Part shown: piece after piece, positions 14,848 to 22,736 of the stretch
Layout: every line of letters begins with the position of its first letter
Position numbering within the stretch: the first letter of the stretch is position 1
Assembly (NCBI GenBank): GCA_014796735.1
Contig: JAAVIG010000219.1
Location: 1-32,433, forward strand
DNA: 32,433 bases
Source of the DNA: Oscillospiraceae bacterium
Lineage (GTDB): Bacteria > Bacillota > Clostridia > Oscillospirales > Ruminococcaceae
Direction: 5' to 3'
Notes under the pieces: model-generated
The model's input: only the letters and a program-made list of their open reading frames with translations
What the model was told of the DNA's origin: nothing
Databases searched by the model: none
Position numbers and translations under genes: made by a program

Positions 14848-15909
14848 ATGGATTTGATCACAATGCTTAAAGAAGCGGTAGATAAACAAGCGAGCGACAT
14901 TTTTATAGTTTCGGGTCTTCCCGTGTCCTATAAGCTTAACGGACTTATACAGCCGCAGGATAACGAGATCATTCTGCCCGAGACCTCCGAAAAGCTGATC
15001 ACGGAGGCGTACAAGCTTGCGGACAGAGCCGTGACAAAGCTGCGCTCCACAGGCGACGACGATTTCTCGATCTCGGTAAAGGGGCTTTCCCGCTTTCGTA
15101 TAAGCGCGTATAAGCAGCGCGGTTCCTTGGCCGCGGTTATTCGCCTTGTTTCTTTTGATGTTCCCGATTACAAGGAAATGTCTATTCCCGAAAACATTAT
15201 GAATATTTCCGAAAAGACCAAGGGTCTTGTTCTGGTAACGGGGCCCGCGGGCGGCGGAAAATCCACCACCTTGGCGTGTATCATAGACAGGATAAACAGC
15301 ACCCGCAACGCACATATAATCACCCTTGAGGAGCCGATAGAGTATCTTCATAAAAATAAAAAGAGCGTTATAAGTCAGCGCGAGGTACACGCCGACACCG
15401 AAGGGTACGTTCCCGCTTTAAGAGCCAGCCTGAGACAGTCTCCCGACGTTATTTTAGTAGGCGAGATGCGCGACTTTGAAACGATAAAGACCGCTATGAC
15501 CGCCGCGGAAACGGGTCACTTGGTCATTTCCACTTTACACTCCATAGGCGCGGCAAACACTATCGACCGTGTAATAGACGTGTTCCCGCCCAATCAGCAG
15601 CAGCAGATCAGGGTTCAGCTTTCACAGCTCCTGCAAACTGTCATATCTCAGCAGCTTGTTCCCGCGACAGACGGCAAGCTTGTTCCCGCCTTTGAGATAA
15701 TGCACTGCAACGGCGCCGTAAGAAACATGATAAGAGAAAGCAAGATCCACCAGATAGACAACGCCATAAACAGCTTCGGAAACGAGGGCATGATCAGTAT
15801 GGACACATATCTGCTGGAGCTTTTCAAGAAAAAGATAATCAGCGCGGAAACCGCTGTAAAATTTTCGGTTAATTCCGACAGCATTGAAAGAAAAATTTCA
15901 ATAATGTGA
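14848..15909 (+). CDS. pilT: PilT-family type IV pilus ATPase
   Basis: A 353-residue hexameric secretion ATPase of the PilT type, which pulls pilin subunits back into the membrane and powers twitching. Seen: an N-terminal PAS-like domain (SDIFIVSGLPVSYKLNG), Walker A GPAGGGKST at 132-140, Asp box ITLEEPIEY at 158-166, Walker B VILVGEMRD at 201-209, and His box TGHLVISTLH at 222-231. The length and C-terminus match PilT rather than the longer PilB (no N-terminal MshEN domain, no tetracysteine). AGAGG lies upstream. It closes the cluster and is followed by a strong terminator. Because no PilB is present here, a second ATPase must lie elsewhere, or this one may serve both directions. Confidence 0.9.
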   Translation: MDLITMLKEAVDKQASDIFIVSGLPVSYKLNGLIQPQDNEIILPETSEKLITEAYKLADRAVTKLRSTGDDDFSISVKGLSRFRISAYKQRGSLAAVIRLVSFDVPDYKEMSIPENIMNISEKTKGLVLVTGPAGGGKSTTLACIIDRINSTRNAHIITLEEPIEYLHKNKKSVISQREVHADTEGYVPALRASLRQSPDVILVGEMRDFETIKTAMTAAETGHLVISTLHSIGAANTIDRVIDVFPPNQQQQIRVQLSQLLQTVISQQLVPATDGKLVPAFEIMHCNGAVRNMIRESKIHQIDNAINSFGNEGMISMDTYLLELFKKKIISAETAVKFSVNSDSIERKISIM

Positions 15910-15936
15910 ACACACTTTGATTTTTAAAACCAAATT

Positions 15937-15981
15937 CCCGCATTTGTGTTAAGCGAAGCTTGACAGATGCGGGGATTTTTT
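15937..15981 (+). terminator. Intrinsic terminator after pilT
   Basis: CCCGCATTTGT pairs with ACAGATGCGGG (one G-T pair), with inner pairing of GTTAAGC and GCTTGAC, followed by GATTTTTTC. It marks the end of the pilus cluster. Confidence 0.85.
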
Positions 15982-16018
15982 CATATGTCAAATCAGTAAA
16001 CACGGTTTTCTCTGCTGT

Positions 16019-16107
16019 GCAACGAATCGTTGCAAAAAAATTTTTTTGGATAATGCAAAAAATTCCTGCATATGTTGGTAGATTTTTAATGAGAAAAATG
16101 ATAAAAT
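16019..16107 (+). promoter_or_regulatory. Promoter/operator copy 1 upstream of the Xre regulator
   Basis: Holds a perfect palindrome GCAACGAATCGTTGC (16019-16033), then AATTCCT (16061-16067), TTGGTAGA (16075-16082), and a sigma-A-like promoter TAGATT (16079-16084), 17 bases, TAAAAT (16102-16107). The same boxes recur at 16286-16370 with matching spacing from AATTCCT onward. No convincing gene follows this copy before copy 2, so it may drive a short RNA. Confidence 0.6.
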
Positions 16108-16197
16108 ATGTATAAGCTTTCAAAACAAAATATTTTGAGGCTTATATTACATGATTGCTTCTTTATCTATCAATATGCGTTCGTCAAAGCCGCAGAC

Positions 16198-16235
16198 TGT
16201 CTTAAGGAAAGCTTTGATTTTCTTAAGACAGCGGG
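16198..16235 (+). ncRNA. Hairpin in a possible short transcript
   Basis: CTGTCTTAAGGAAA pairs with TTTTCTTAAGACAG over 14 bp (one G-T pair) around an 8-base loop, roughly at 16198-16235. It lies about 90 bases after promoter copy 1 and before promoter copy 2. It is not followed by a T-run. A small RNA or structured leader is possible; transcription is not shown by sequence alone. Confidence 0.35.
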
Positions 16236-16285
16236 TTTGGCGGTATATCCAAATTGCAAAAATCAGCCGATTTTTTAACGCAGCA

Positions 16286-16370
16286 GCAACCAATCGTTGC
16301 ACAAAAAATATCAAAAATAAGAAAATTCCTTTGTATATTGGTAGACTTTGGCAGTGAAAAAGAGTATAAT
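16286..16370 (+). promoter_or_regulatory. Promoter/operator copy 2, for the Xre-sigma pair
   Basis: A near-palindrome GCAACCAATCGTTGC (16286-16300, one mismatch to copy 1), AATTCCT (16324-16330), TTGGTAGA (16338-16345), and promoter TAGACT (16342-16347), 17 bases, TATAAT (16365-16370). It lies 65 bases before the Xre ATG. The shared boxes suggest one regulator binds both copies. Confidence 0.68.
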
Positions 16371-16435
16371 AAATTTAAGTAAAACAAGCGCTTTATGCCG
16401 TATAGGCCAAAATAACGGTCGGAAAGGAGAATAAT

Positions 16436-17740
16436 ATGACCTTCGGTGAAAGAATACAGCTTTTAAGAAAGCAAAGAAAAATGTCCCAAGAGGAATTGGG
16501 AGAAAAATTGGAGGTAACACGTCAGACTATCTCAAAATGGGAGCTTGACCAGTCAACCCCCGATCTGGACTATATTATAGCCATAAGCGAATTTTTTGAG
16601 GTAACTACCGACTACCTTATAAAAGGAGGCAGAGACGAAAACGTTGCTTTAAATAGCCAAAGCGCTTTTATTCCCGCGCCGCAGCTTCAGTACTGCGAGG
16701 ATAATCCCGAGAACCGATACGATAAGCCGCAGTACTCTTCTTCTCCCGCGGCAGCAATTTCCGCTTCTTCTGAGTATTTCGTTATCAAGCTTAATTATAA
16801 GGCTGTATTAAGGACTCTGTGGGCTTTGCTGCTTATCTTTGCGGGCGTTATGGGCGCTTTTGTCTCTGCATCGTTCTTTTTTCAGTCTCATACCGGCGAT
16901 TTTGAAAGGATAATTTTAACTGTTTTATTTGCAGCGTCGGTGGCAGTATTTGTTACCGGTCTGTCCTTCTTCGCAAACGCACTGTTAAGGTATCATATGG
17001 CGTTTCGCAAGCTTTGTATGAAGATACGCAGATTTGCGGGCGATTTTGTTAAGGCGTTCAGAGCGGTGCAGCTTGAAAGAGATCTATCCGCACAAAATCG
17101 GATATGCGAAGCATCGAATACATACGCCGAAAATCCCGAGGAGATCCGCGCGGAGGCTTCCACAGCTGCGGCGGAGCCCGATGCGGGGGTTAAGGAAAGC
17201 TTGATTTCAAAGAAGACGTGGGGTTTGCTTTTAATGCTTATTTCGGTCGTAGGCGGATTTATTGATATTATAAATATCAGTCATTTTTATGATTATCACA
17301 GAGACCCGATTATATTGCTGTTTGAATCACTTTTCCTTTTACTTACCATAATTCTGTTTTGTGTAGGGATAGGACTGATCTCAAATAAGAGGGTAAAGAT
17401 CGTTAGAGCCGAAGAGATTTCCGCCGCTGAGAAAACGGCTGCCAGCGGTTTTTTGAGCGGACAAGCCTTGAATAACGAAGCGTTGGAGCAGTGTAAAAAG
17501 GAAAAAGCTTTGAAAATAAAGGAAAAAGCGGAAATAAAGGCTGCCGAGATAAGAGAAATTTACAGATTGAGAGCGGAGGCGTTTGCTCCCGATAATGAGG
17601 CACTGGCGAAGCAGATCATCGCTAAGGGCGAAGCAAAGGCGGCAAGGGTAATGGAAAAGGCGGAAAAAAAGACGAGACGTTATGAGACGGGAATCGGTTG
17701 GAACGGTAGAGCAAAGGAAAAGGGCGCGCATTTAAAGTAA
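16436..17740 (+). CDS. Xre-family regulator with four membrane spans
   Basis: A 434-residue protein. Residues 4-60 are a clear Cro/Xre helix-turn-helix (FGERIQLLRKQRKMSQEELG, then VTRQTISKWELDQSTPDLD). A Ser/Pro-rich linker leads to two membrane pairs, about 126-148 with 159-182 and 262-281 with 292-316. The C-terminal ~110 residues are a Lys/Glu/Ala-rich coiled coil (KAEIKAAEIREIYRLRAEA; AKAARVMEKAEKKTRRYE). AAAGGAGA lies six bases before the ATG. Membrane-bound Xre proteins of this kind are common in Firmicutes but their signals are mostly unknown. The palindromic boxes upstream make self-regulation plausible. The sigma-factor gene follows after 94 bases on the same strand. Confidence 0.85.
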   Translation: MTFGERIQLLRKQRKMSQEELGEKLEVTRQTISKWELDQSTPDLDYIIAISEFFEVTTDYLIKGGRDENVALNSQSAFIPAPQLQYCEDNPENRYDKPQYSSSPAAAISASSEYFVIKLNYKAVLRTLWALLLIFAGVMGAFVSASFFFQSHTGDFERIILTVLFAASVAVFVTGLSFFANALLRYHMAFRKLCMKIRRFAGDFVKAFRAVQLERDLSAQNRICEASNTYAENPEEIRAEASTAAAEPDAGVKESLISKKTWGLLLMLISVVGGFIDIINISHFYDYHRDPIILLFESLFLLLTIILFCVGIGLISNKRVKIVRAEEISAAEKTAASGFLSGQALNNEALEQCKKEKALKIKEKAEIKAAEIREIYRLRAEAFAPDNEALAKQIIAKGEAKAARVMEKAEKKTRRYETGIGWNGRAKEKGAHLK

Positions 17741-17834
17741 AGGTAATTTAAAATAATAAAAACAAAAAAATTTCAAATCTGCCAAGCAAAACTCCTTTTT
17801 TTGACACTTTATAGGCGAAGGGCAGGTGAGAACG

Positions 17835-19388
17835 GTGAAGCACGGTATTATTGAAGACTATATCGAAAAGGTTTACGGATATGCCGTTAAACGTACATAC
17901 TCCCGCGAGGAAGCGGACGAGCTGGTGCAGGAGATATTGTTTACGGCGGTTCGGGAGCAGCCTAAGCTCAGGAACGAAAGCAAATTCGAGCCGTGGCTTT
18001 GGGGTATAGCAAAAAATGTGACAAAGACTTTCAGGCGTGATCTCGGGAAACAGCGCGCGATGTATTCCTATGACATACCCGAAAATTTGTTTTATGAGGA
18101 CAGGTATTTCGACGACAGCGAGGAAATATACGATTCTCTCAGGACGGAAATCGCAATGCTTTCCGCAAAATATCGTGATATAATCGTTCTTTACTACTAC
18201 GACGGCCTTTCGACTAAAGAGGTCTCCGAAAAGCTGAAAATTCCCGAAGGCACTGTCAGGTGGCGGCTTACGGAGGCACGGAAAAAATTGAAAAAGGAGT
18301 GTGCCGAAATGCAAGAAACTGCTTTACGACCCGTTAAAATCGGAATCGGCTTCTACGGGAACGGAAACTACGACGGTAAAACCAGACCTTATCCCAACGT
18401 GTATATCAACGACGCTTTATCTCAAAATATATTGTATTATTGCTATGAACAGTCCTGCGGCGTTGAGGAATTGGCGAAAGCGTGCGGTGTTCCCGCGTAT
18501 TATGTAGAGGATCGGGTTGAAAATTTATTAAAGCGCGGGGCGGTTATAGAGGCTTCCAAAGGGAAATACCGAACGAATTTTGTGATCTGGTCAGACAAAT
18601 ACGGAATATACTGCGAGGAAAACGCCGAAAAAGCACTGTTGCCGATCATGGAGGAGCTTTTGAATTCGCTTAAGGGAATAGCTGAGGAAGCGGCAAATAT
18701 CGGTTTTTATAAAGCCGAAAAAAGCGAGGCGGATCTGTTTTATCTTTACGGCGCAATGGCGTTTTCCTACGCAAGCGAGCATTACTGCAATTTGCCTTAC
18801 CCCTTTATTGAGAAAAATTATGACGGCAATGAATGGCGTTATATCGGAAATATGGAAACGGGAAATCACCGAAGAATAATGATCGGGACACAGACCAACC
18901 TCAATATGGGCAGCCGCGGAGGGTGCAGGTATACCGCATACGACAGGATCAGCGGTATTTGCAGGCGTCAGATGATGTACGATTATCAGATCAACGTATG
19001 CGAGGATATTTTGTGCGGCGGTTCCACAGAGGATATAGATTCCGCTGCGTACGCCATTCAGGACGGATTTATAATTAAAAAAGAGGACGGCAGCTTTTTT
19101 GTAACGGTTCCTTTTTTTACCGCGGAACAAAAAAAGGCATTTGACAGCATATCCGACAAATACCTTGCGCCTCTTATGCCGCGGTATTCCGAAATAGCAA
19201 GCGATTTTATTTCGGGTTATAAAAAGCTGTTTCCCAAACACCTGACAGATGACGCTGACCGTATGTGTCAAAATATGTTCATGGGATTATACGCGGTAAT
19301 TATCGAATATGCGCAAAGGACCGAAGCAATCAAAATGCCTTCACCCAATTGTTATTGCGATGTTATAACTCAGTTTAAAAATACTTGA
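17835..19388 (+). CDS. ECF-type sigma factor with a large unknown C-terminal extension
   Basis: A 517-residue protein. I chose GTG at 17835 because AGGTGA lies five bases before it; an in-frame GTG at 17826 overlaps that ribosome site. Residues ~5-70 are sigma region 2 (DYIEKVYGYAVKRTYSREEA, then FEPWLWGIAKNVTKTFRRD). Residues ~105-155 are region 4 (LSAKYRDIIVLYYYDGLSTKE, IPEGTVRWRLTEARKKLKK). The remaining ~355 residues are not a known anti-sigma or SnoaL domain that I recognise. They begin with a winged-helix-like stretch (VEELAKACGVPAYYVEDRVE, residues ~210-229, then LLKRGAVIEASKGKYRT) and continue as a Tyr-, Cys- and charge-rich soluble region. ECF factors are normally ~170-200 residues. 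No membrane span or anti-sigma gene is seen nearby except the membrane Xre protein upstream. Confidence 0.85.
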   Translation: MKHGIIEDYIEKVYGYAVKRTYSREEADELVQEILFTAVREQPKLRNESKFEPWLWGIAKNVTKTFRRDLGKQRAMYSYDIPENLFYEDRYFDDSEEIYDSLRTEIAMLSAKYRDIIVLYYYDGLSTKEVSEKLKIPEGTVRWRLTEARKKLKKECAEMQETALRPVKIGIGFYGNGNYDGKTRPYPNVYINDALSQNILYYCYEQSCGVEELAKACGVPAYYVEDRVENLLKRGAVIEASKGKYRTNFVIWSDKYGIYCEENAEKALLPIMEELLNSLKGIAEEAANIGFYKAEKSEADLFYLYGAMAFSYASEHYCNLPYPFIEKNYDGNEWRYIGNMETGNHRRIMIGTQTNLNMGSRGGCRYTAYDRISGICRRQMMYDYQINVCEDILCGGSTEDIDSAAYAIQDGFIIKKEDGSFFVTVPFFTAEQKKAFDSISDKYLAPLMPRYSEIASDFISGYKKLFPKHLTDDADRMCQNMFMGLYAVIIEYAQRTEAIKMPSPNCYCDVITQFKNT

Positions 19389-19437
19389 TTTCAAAAAAAA
19401 TAAACTAAAAAAAGGAGTTAAAAACTTCTAAAAACAA

Positions 19438-19480
19438 AACCCGTTAAAATCGAAATTCACATCGATTTTAACGGGTTTTT
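19438..19480. terminator. Bidirectional terminator between convergent genes
   Basis: AACCCGTTAAAATCGA pairs perfectly with TCGATTTTAACGGGTT around an 8-base loop, followed by TTTGTTCTTT on the plus strand. On the minus strand the flank reads GTTTTGTTTTTAG. It serves the sigma-factor gene on one side and the phosphoribosyltransferase gene on the other. Confidence 0.85.
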
Positions 19481-19528
19481 GTTCTTTAAAAAACTGTTTT
19501 TCCATGTCCGAAGCATTGGGTTTTGCAT

Positions 19529-20167
19529 TTAAATTTTTGAATATCCGAAAGCGTTGATAAGCGCGTCCACCTTCTGCTTTTCCTTGCACATAGGGCAGTC
19601 GGCGGGAGAATGGCTGGCATATCCGGGAACGTCATCGGGAGTGAAGATAGAATTTACCTTGATTCCCGCTACCTCACTGATCGCGCTGAACAAAGCCGCA
19701 ACCCCTATCAATTCGCCGCTGTAATACTTAAGACAGCTCATGCATCTTTCTATCGTCCAGCCTGTGGAGGCACTGGAGATAAGAAGCAAAACGCGCTTGC
19801 CCCAGATCATGGGCTGAGTGTCGTCACGGAAGATCATCTGGTTGTTGCTGTCCAGCTCGGGAGTGATAACGCAGATGTCCGCGTCGTAATTTATGGAGTG
19901 GGTGGAGCCGCTGCTTAAGGCTTCCGCAAGGAACGCGCCAATCATCTGTGTGCCCTCAAGGCATACTATGGTGTCGATAGGCATAGAACTGTAAATATTT
20001 GCCAGCTCCTGCGCGGTCTCCTTGGCGTTTTTCAGCCTGCGCTTCATTTGGTTAAGGTCAATATAATAGTTAACGTGTGAATGGTTGGTGGCGAAGTGTC
20101 CCGGAATAACTCCGATCTTTATTCTCTTGTTTTTTGCGTTGGTAATTTCCTTGGTGCGTCTTTCCAT
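19529..20167 (-). CDS. Phosphoribosyltransferase-like protein with altered PRPP loop
   Basis: A 212-residue protein with the order of an orotate-type phosphoribosyltransferase: an N-terminal helix, a core near 60-100 (PIDTIVCLEGTQMIGAFLAE), and a PRPP-loop strand at about 126-140. The loop reads VLLLISSASTGWTIE, where active enzymes have two acidic residues (VLVVDDVxTTG); here both Asp are Ser-type residues. The C-terminus holds DCPMC (about 189-193), a possible half metal site. AAAGGGG lies before the ATG. It stands alone between a terminator and an AT-rich upstream region. It may bind nucleotides as a regulator rather than catalyse transfer; a changed but active enzyme cannot be excluded. 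Confidence 0.75.
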   Translation of the reverse strand: MERRTKEITNAKNKRIKIGVIPGHFATNHSHVNYYIDLNQMKRRLKNAKETAQELANIYSSMPIDTIVCLEGTQMIGAFLAEALSSGSTHSINYDADICVITPELDSNNQMIFRDDTQPMIWGKRVLLLISSASTGWTIERCMSCLKYYSGELIGVAALFSAISEVAGIKVNSIFTPDDVPGYASHSPADCPMCKEKQKVDALINAFGYSKI

Positions 20168-20505
20168 TGATTTTTCCCCTTTCAGAGTAATCGATTATTG
20201 TCGCCGAAATAGTATAACAATATAATATCATATTAAACTAAAAAAATCAATTGTGTTAATGCAATTTTATTTAAATTTTACAAAATATTTTGTCCTCTTT
20301 TTACATAGAAAATGTTACTTTATTGTCAAATTCGCGTGTATTTGTTAAAAGTTACTAAAAACAGCACTGTTTATTTTATGCTTAATATGGAAAAAATACA
20401 AAAATAGACTGGATTTTTTCATAAAATTATAGTATAATTATATCAACGTATTTAAAAATAAAAAATTATTCTTTAAATGCAAAATTTATTTGCGGAGGTC
20501 AGCGA
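20168..20505. other. AT-rich divergent intergenic region
   Basis: 338 bases between the divergent phosphoribosyltransferase and EF-G-like genes. It is strongly AT-rich. Besides the plus-strand promoter at 20410-20438, a weak minus-strand pair TTGACA (20329-20324) and TATGTA (20307-20302), 16 bases apart, could serve the left gene. No ORF, strong hairpin or repeat was seen. Confidence 0.5.
20410..20438 (+). promoter_or_regulatory. Likely promoter for the EF-G-like gene
   Basis: TATAAT at 20433-20438 is a perfect -10, with TGGATT (20410-20415) 17 bases upstream as a weak -35. The distance to the ATG is about 68 bases. The ribosome site is GGAGGT shortly before 20506. Confidence 0.55.
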
Positions 20506-22572
20506 ATGAAACAATACAAATGTAAAAATATCAGGAACATTGCATTGGCGGGGCACGGCGGAAGCGGAAAAACCTCTCTTGCAGAAAGCCTGATGTATGT
20601 AAGCGGCGGACTTGACAGAATGGGTAAGGTGGCGGACGGAAGCACCGTATGCGACTTCGATCCCGACGAAATCAAGCGCAAGATCTCTCTTAACGCCGCT
20701 TTGGCGTATGCGGAATGGAAGGACGTAAAGATCAACATTATCGATACTCCCGGTCAGTTTGACTTTGCCGGTGAAATGTCGGAGGGAATAAGAGCCTCCG
20801 AAAGCGTGATCATTACTCTTCCCGCAAAGGACGGCGTTCAGGTGGGAACCATAAAGGCCTTTAACGAAGCGAAAAACGCCAAGAAGGCAACCATGTTCGT
20901 TGTCACCAGAATGGAGGAGGAAAACTCCAACTTCTATCGCTGTCTCGAAGAAATGAAAACCAACTTCGGACCTACCATTTGTCCTATTGTAGTTCCCTTT
21001 GATAAATACGGCAAGGTTGAGAGCTACATAAACCTTCTGGAAATGAAGGCTTATGAGTACAGCGAGGGCGGAAAGCGCAAGGAAGTTGAAATGCCCGCCT
21101 CGGAAAACCGTCTTAAGGGCTTAAGAGCCGCAATGGCGGAGGCTATTGCCGAGACCGATGAAGACCTGATGATGAGATACTTTGAAAACGAGGGCGAGGA
21201 CTTTACCTTTGCCGAGATCGTTAAGGGTATTCACGACGGCATCGATCAGGGTGTTATAACTCCCGTTGTTTGCTGCTCGGGCGATACTTTGGCTTCCGTT
21301 GACATGCTGCTCGATACGATAGTATACATGCTTCCCAGCGCGGACGAGCGCCCCGGCGAGCCTAAGAAAGAGGAATATATCAAGTACGACGAGGAAAAGC
21401 CCCTTTCCGCTTTCGTATTCAAGACAGTTGCCGATCCCTTTGTGGGAAAAATGAGCTTTTTAAAGATAGTGCAGGGTAAATTAAGTACAAGCTCCGCTAT
21501 TGTAAACGCGACCACGGGCGAAACCGAAAAGCCCGGCAAAATATTGGTTATCAAGGGAAAAAAGCAGGAGGAGATCCCCGAAGCGTACGCTGGCGACATC
21601 GTTGTTGCTACAAAGCTTAACGCCAACACAAACGATACTCTTTGCGATCCTTCAAACGTAGGTCAGTACGTTCCCATTTTATTCCCTCAGCCCTGCTTCT
21701 TCAAGGGCATCGCCGCCGTTAACAAGGGCGACGAGGGCAAGCTGGGAACCGCTTTGAGACGTTTACTCGAAGAGGATCTGACTTTGTCCTACAATCACAA
21801 TCATGAAACTCACCAGCGCATTATCGGCGGCATGGGCGAGCAGCATATAGAAGTATCGGTACAGAAGCTTAAGAGCAAATTCGGCGTTGACGTTGAGCTG
21901 TCGCAGCCCATTATAGCTTACCGCGAAACTATCCGTAAGAAGGTAAGCGTTGAGGGCAAGCATAAGAAGCAGTCCGGCGGTCACGGTCAGTACGGTCACG
22001 TTAAAATGGAATTTGAGCCGGGCGATACTGACGAGCTTGTATTTGACGAAAGAGTTGTCGGCGGAAGCGTTCCCAAGAACTACTTCCCCGCAGTTGAAAA
22101 GGGTTTGCAGGAAAGCATCGCTCACGGCGTACTTGCGGGTTATCCCGTTGTACGTTTAAAGGCTACCTTGTTTGACGGCTCTTATCACCCCGTAGACAGC
22201 TCCGAGCAGGCGTTTAAAATGGCGGCTCACCTTGCGTACAAGGCCGGCTTGCAGCAGGCTTCACCCTGCTTGCTTGAGCCTATCATGAGCCTTTCCATAA
22301 TGGTTCCCGACGACAACACGGGCGACATTATGGGCGTTATCAACAAGCGCAGAGGCGCCGTACTGGGTATGAACCCCGTAGGAAGCGGCATTACCGAGAT
22401 CTCGGCGGAATTGCCTATGGCTGAAACGGGCGACTTTGCAACGGTTGTTCGTCAGATGACAAGAGGTATGGGCGGCTTTACCATGGAGTTTGCAAGGTAT
22501 GAGCAGCTTCCCTCCAACTTGGAGGCGGAGGTTATCGCAAATGCTCCTAAGTTCAGTGAGTATGAGGGATAA
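20506..22572 (+). CDS. Elongation factor G paralogue (EF-G2-like GTPase)
   Basis: A 688-residue translational GTPase with the full five-domain EF-G length. The P-loop is GHGGSGKTS at 16-24, where canonical EF-G has AHIDAGKTT. Switch II is DTPGQ at 80-84, with Gln in place of the catalytic His of DTPGH. The G4 motif is TRME at 134-137 instead of NKMD. Domain IV and V sequence is well kept (SGGHGQYGHVKMEFEPG; DIMGVINKRRGAVLGM). These changes match the second, non-essential EF-G family found beside the normal fusA in many bacteria. It is therefore probably not the housekeeping EF-G. A terminator follows directly. Confidence 0.9.
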   Translation: MKQYKCKNIRNIALAGHGGSGKTSLAESLMYVSGGLDRMGKVADGSTVCDFDPDEIKRKISLNAALAYAEWKDVKINIIDTPGQFDFAGEMSEGIRASESVIITLPAKDGVQVGTIKAFNEAKNAKKATMFVVTRMEEENSNFYRCLEEMKTNFGPTICPIVVPFDKYGKVESYINLLEMKAYEYSEGGKRKEVEMPASENRLKGLRAAMAEAIAETDEDLMMRYFENEGEDFTFAEIVKGIHDGIDQGVITPVVCCSGDTLASVDMLLDTIVYMLPSADERPGEPKKEEYIKYDEEKPLSAFVFKTVADPFVGKMSFLKIVQGKLSTSSAIVNATTGETEKPGKILVIKGKKQEEIPEAYAGDIVVATKLNANTNDTLCDPSNVGQYVPILFPQPCFFKGIAAVNKGDEGKLGTALRRLLEEDLTLSYNHNHETHQRIIGGMGEQHIEVSVQKLKSKFGVDVELSQPIIAYRETIRKKVSVEGKHKKQSGGHGQYGHVKMEFEPGDTDELVFDERVVGGSVPKNYFPAVEKGLQESIAHGVLAGYPVVRLKATLFDGSYHPVDSSEQAFKMAAHLAYKAGLQQASPCLLEPIMSLSIMVPDDNTGDIMGVINKRRGAVLGMNPVGSGITEISAELPMAETGDFATVVRQMTRGMGGFTMEFARYEQLPSNLEAEVIANAPKFSEYEG

Positions 22573-22609
22573 TAGCTCTGAAATATTAGGTTACAATTCA
22601 AAATGATAT

Positions 22610-22643
22610 ATCCCCCGCCTTGTTGGAAAAGGCGGGGGATTTT
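22610..22643 (+). terminator. Intrinsic terminator after the EF-G-like gene
   Basis: ATCCCCCGCCTT pairs with AAGGCGGGGGAT around a short GTTGGAA-type loop, followed by TTTTAAT. A very stable GC stem just after the stop codon. Confidence 0.88.
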
Positions 22644-22650
22644 AATACTA

Positions 22651-22706
22651 ATACTAATCCCTTTTTAAACTGTTTACAACTCGGCAGTTTAAAAAGGGAT
22701 TAGTAT
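22651..22706. repeat. Palindromic ATACTAAT element, copy B (single hairpin)
   Basis: A perfect 22-bp inverted repeat: 22651-22672 pairs with 22685-22706 around a 12-base loop. It begins ATACTAATCCC and ends GGGATTAGTAT. It contains the TTTAAACTG/CAGTTTAAA core also seen in copy A. It sits between the convergent EF-G-like gene and cheB. Confidence 0.75.
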
Positions 22707-22736
22707 AATATCTGTTTTGACGGGAATACATATTAT

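Noticed and set aside
16151..16357. 68-residue ORF between the two promoter copies
   Set aside because: Weak ribosome site, no protein-like organisation, and its end runs through promoter copy 2 and the operator boxes.
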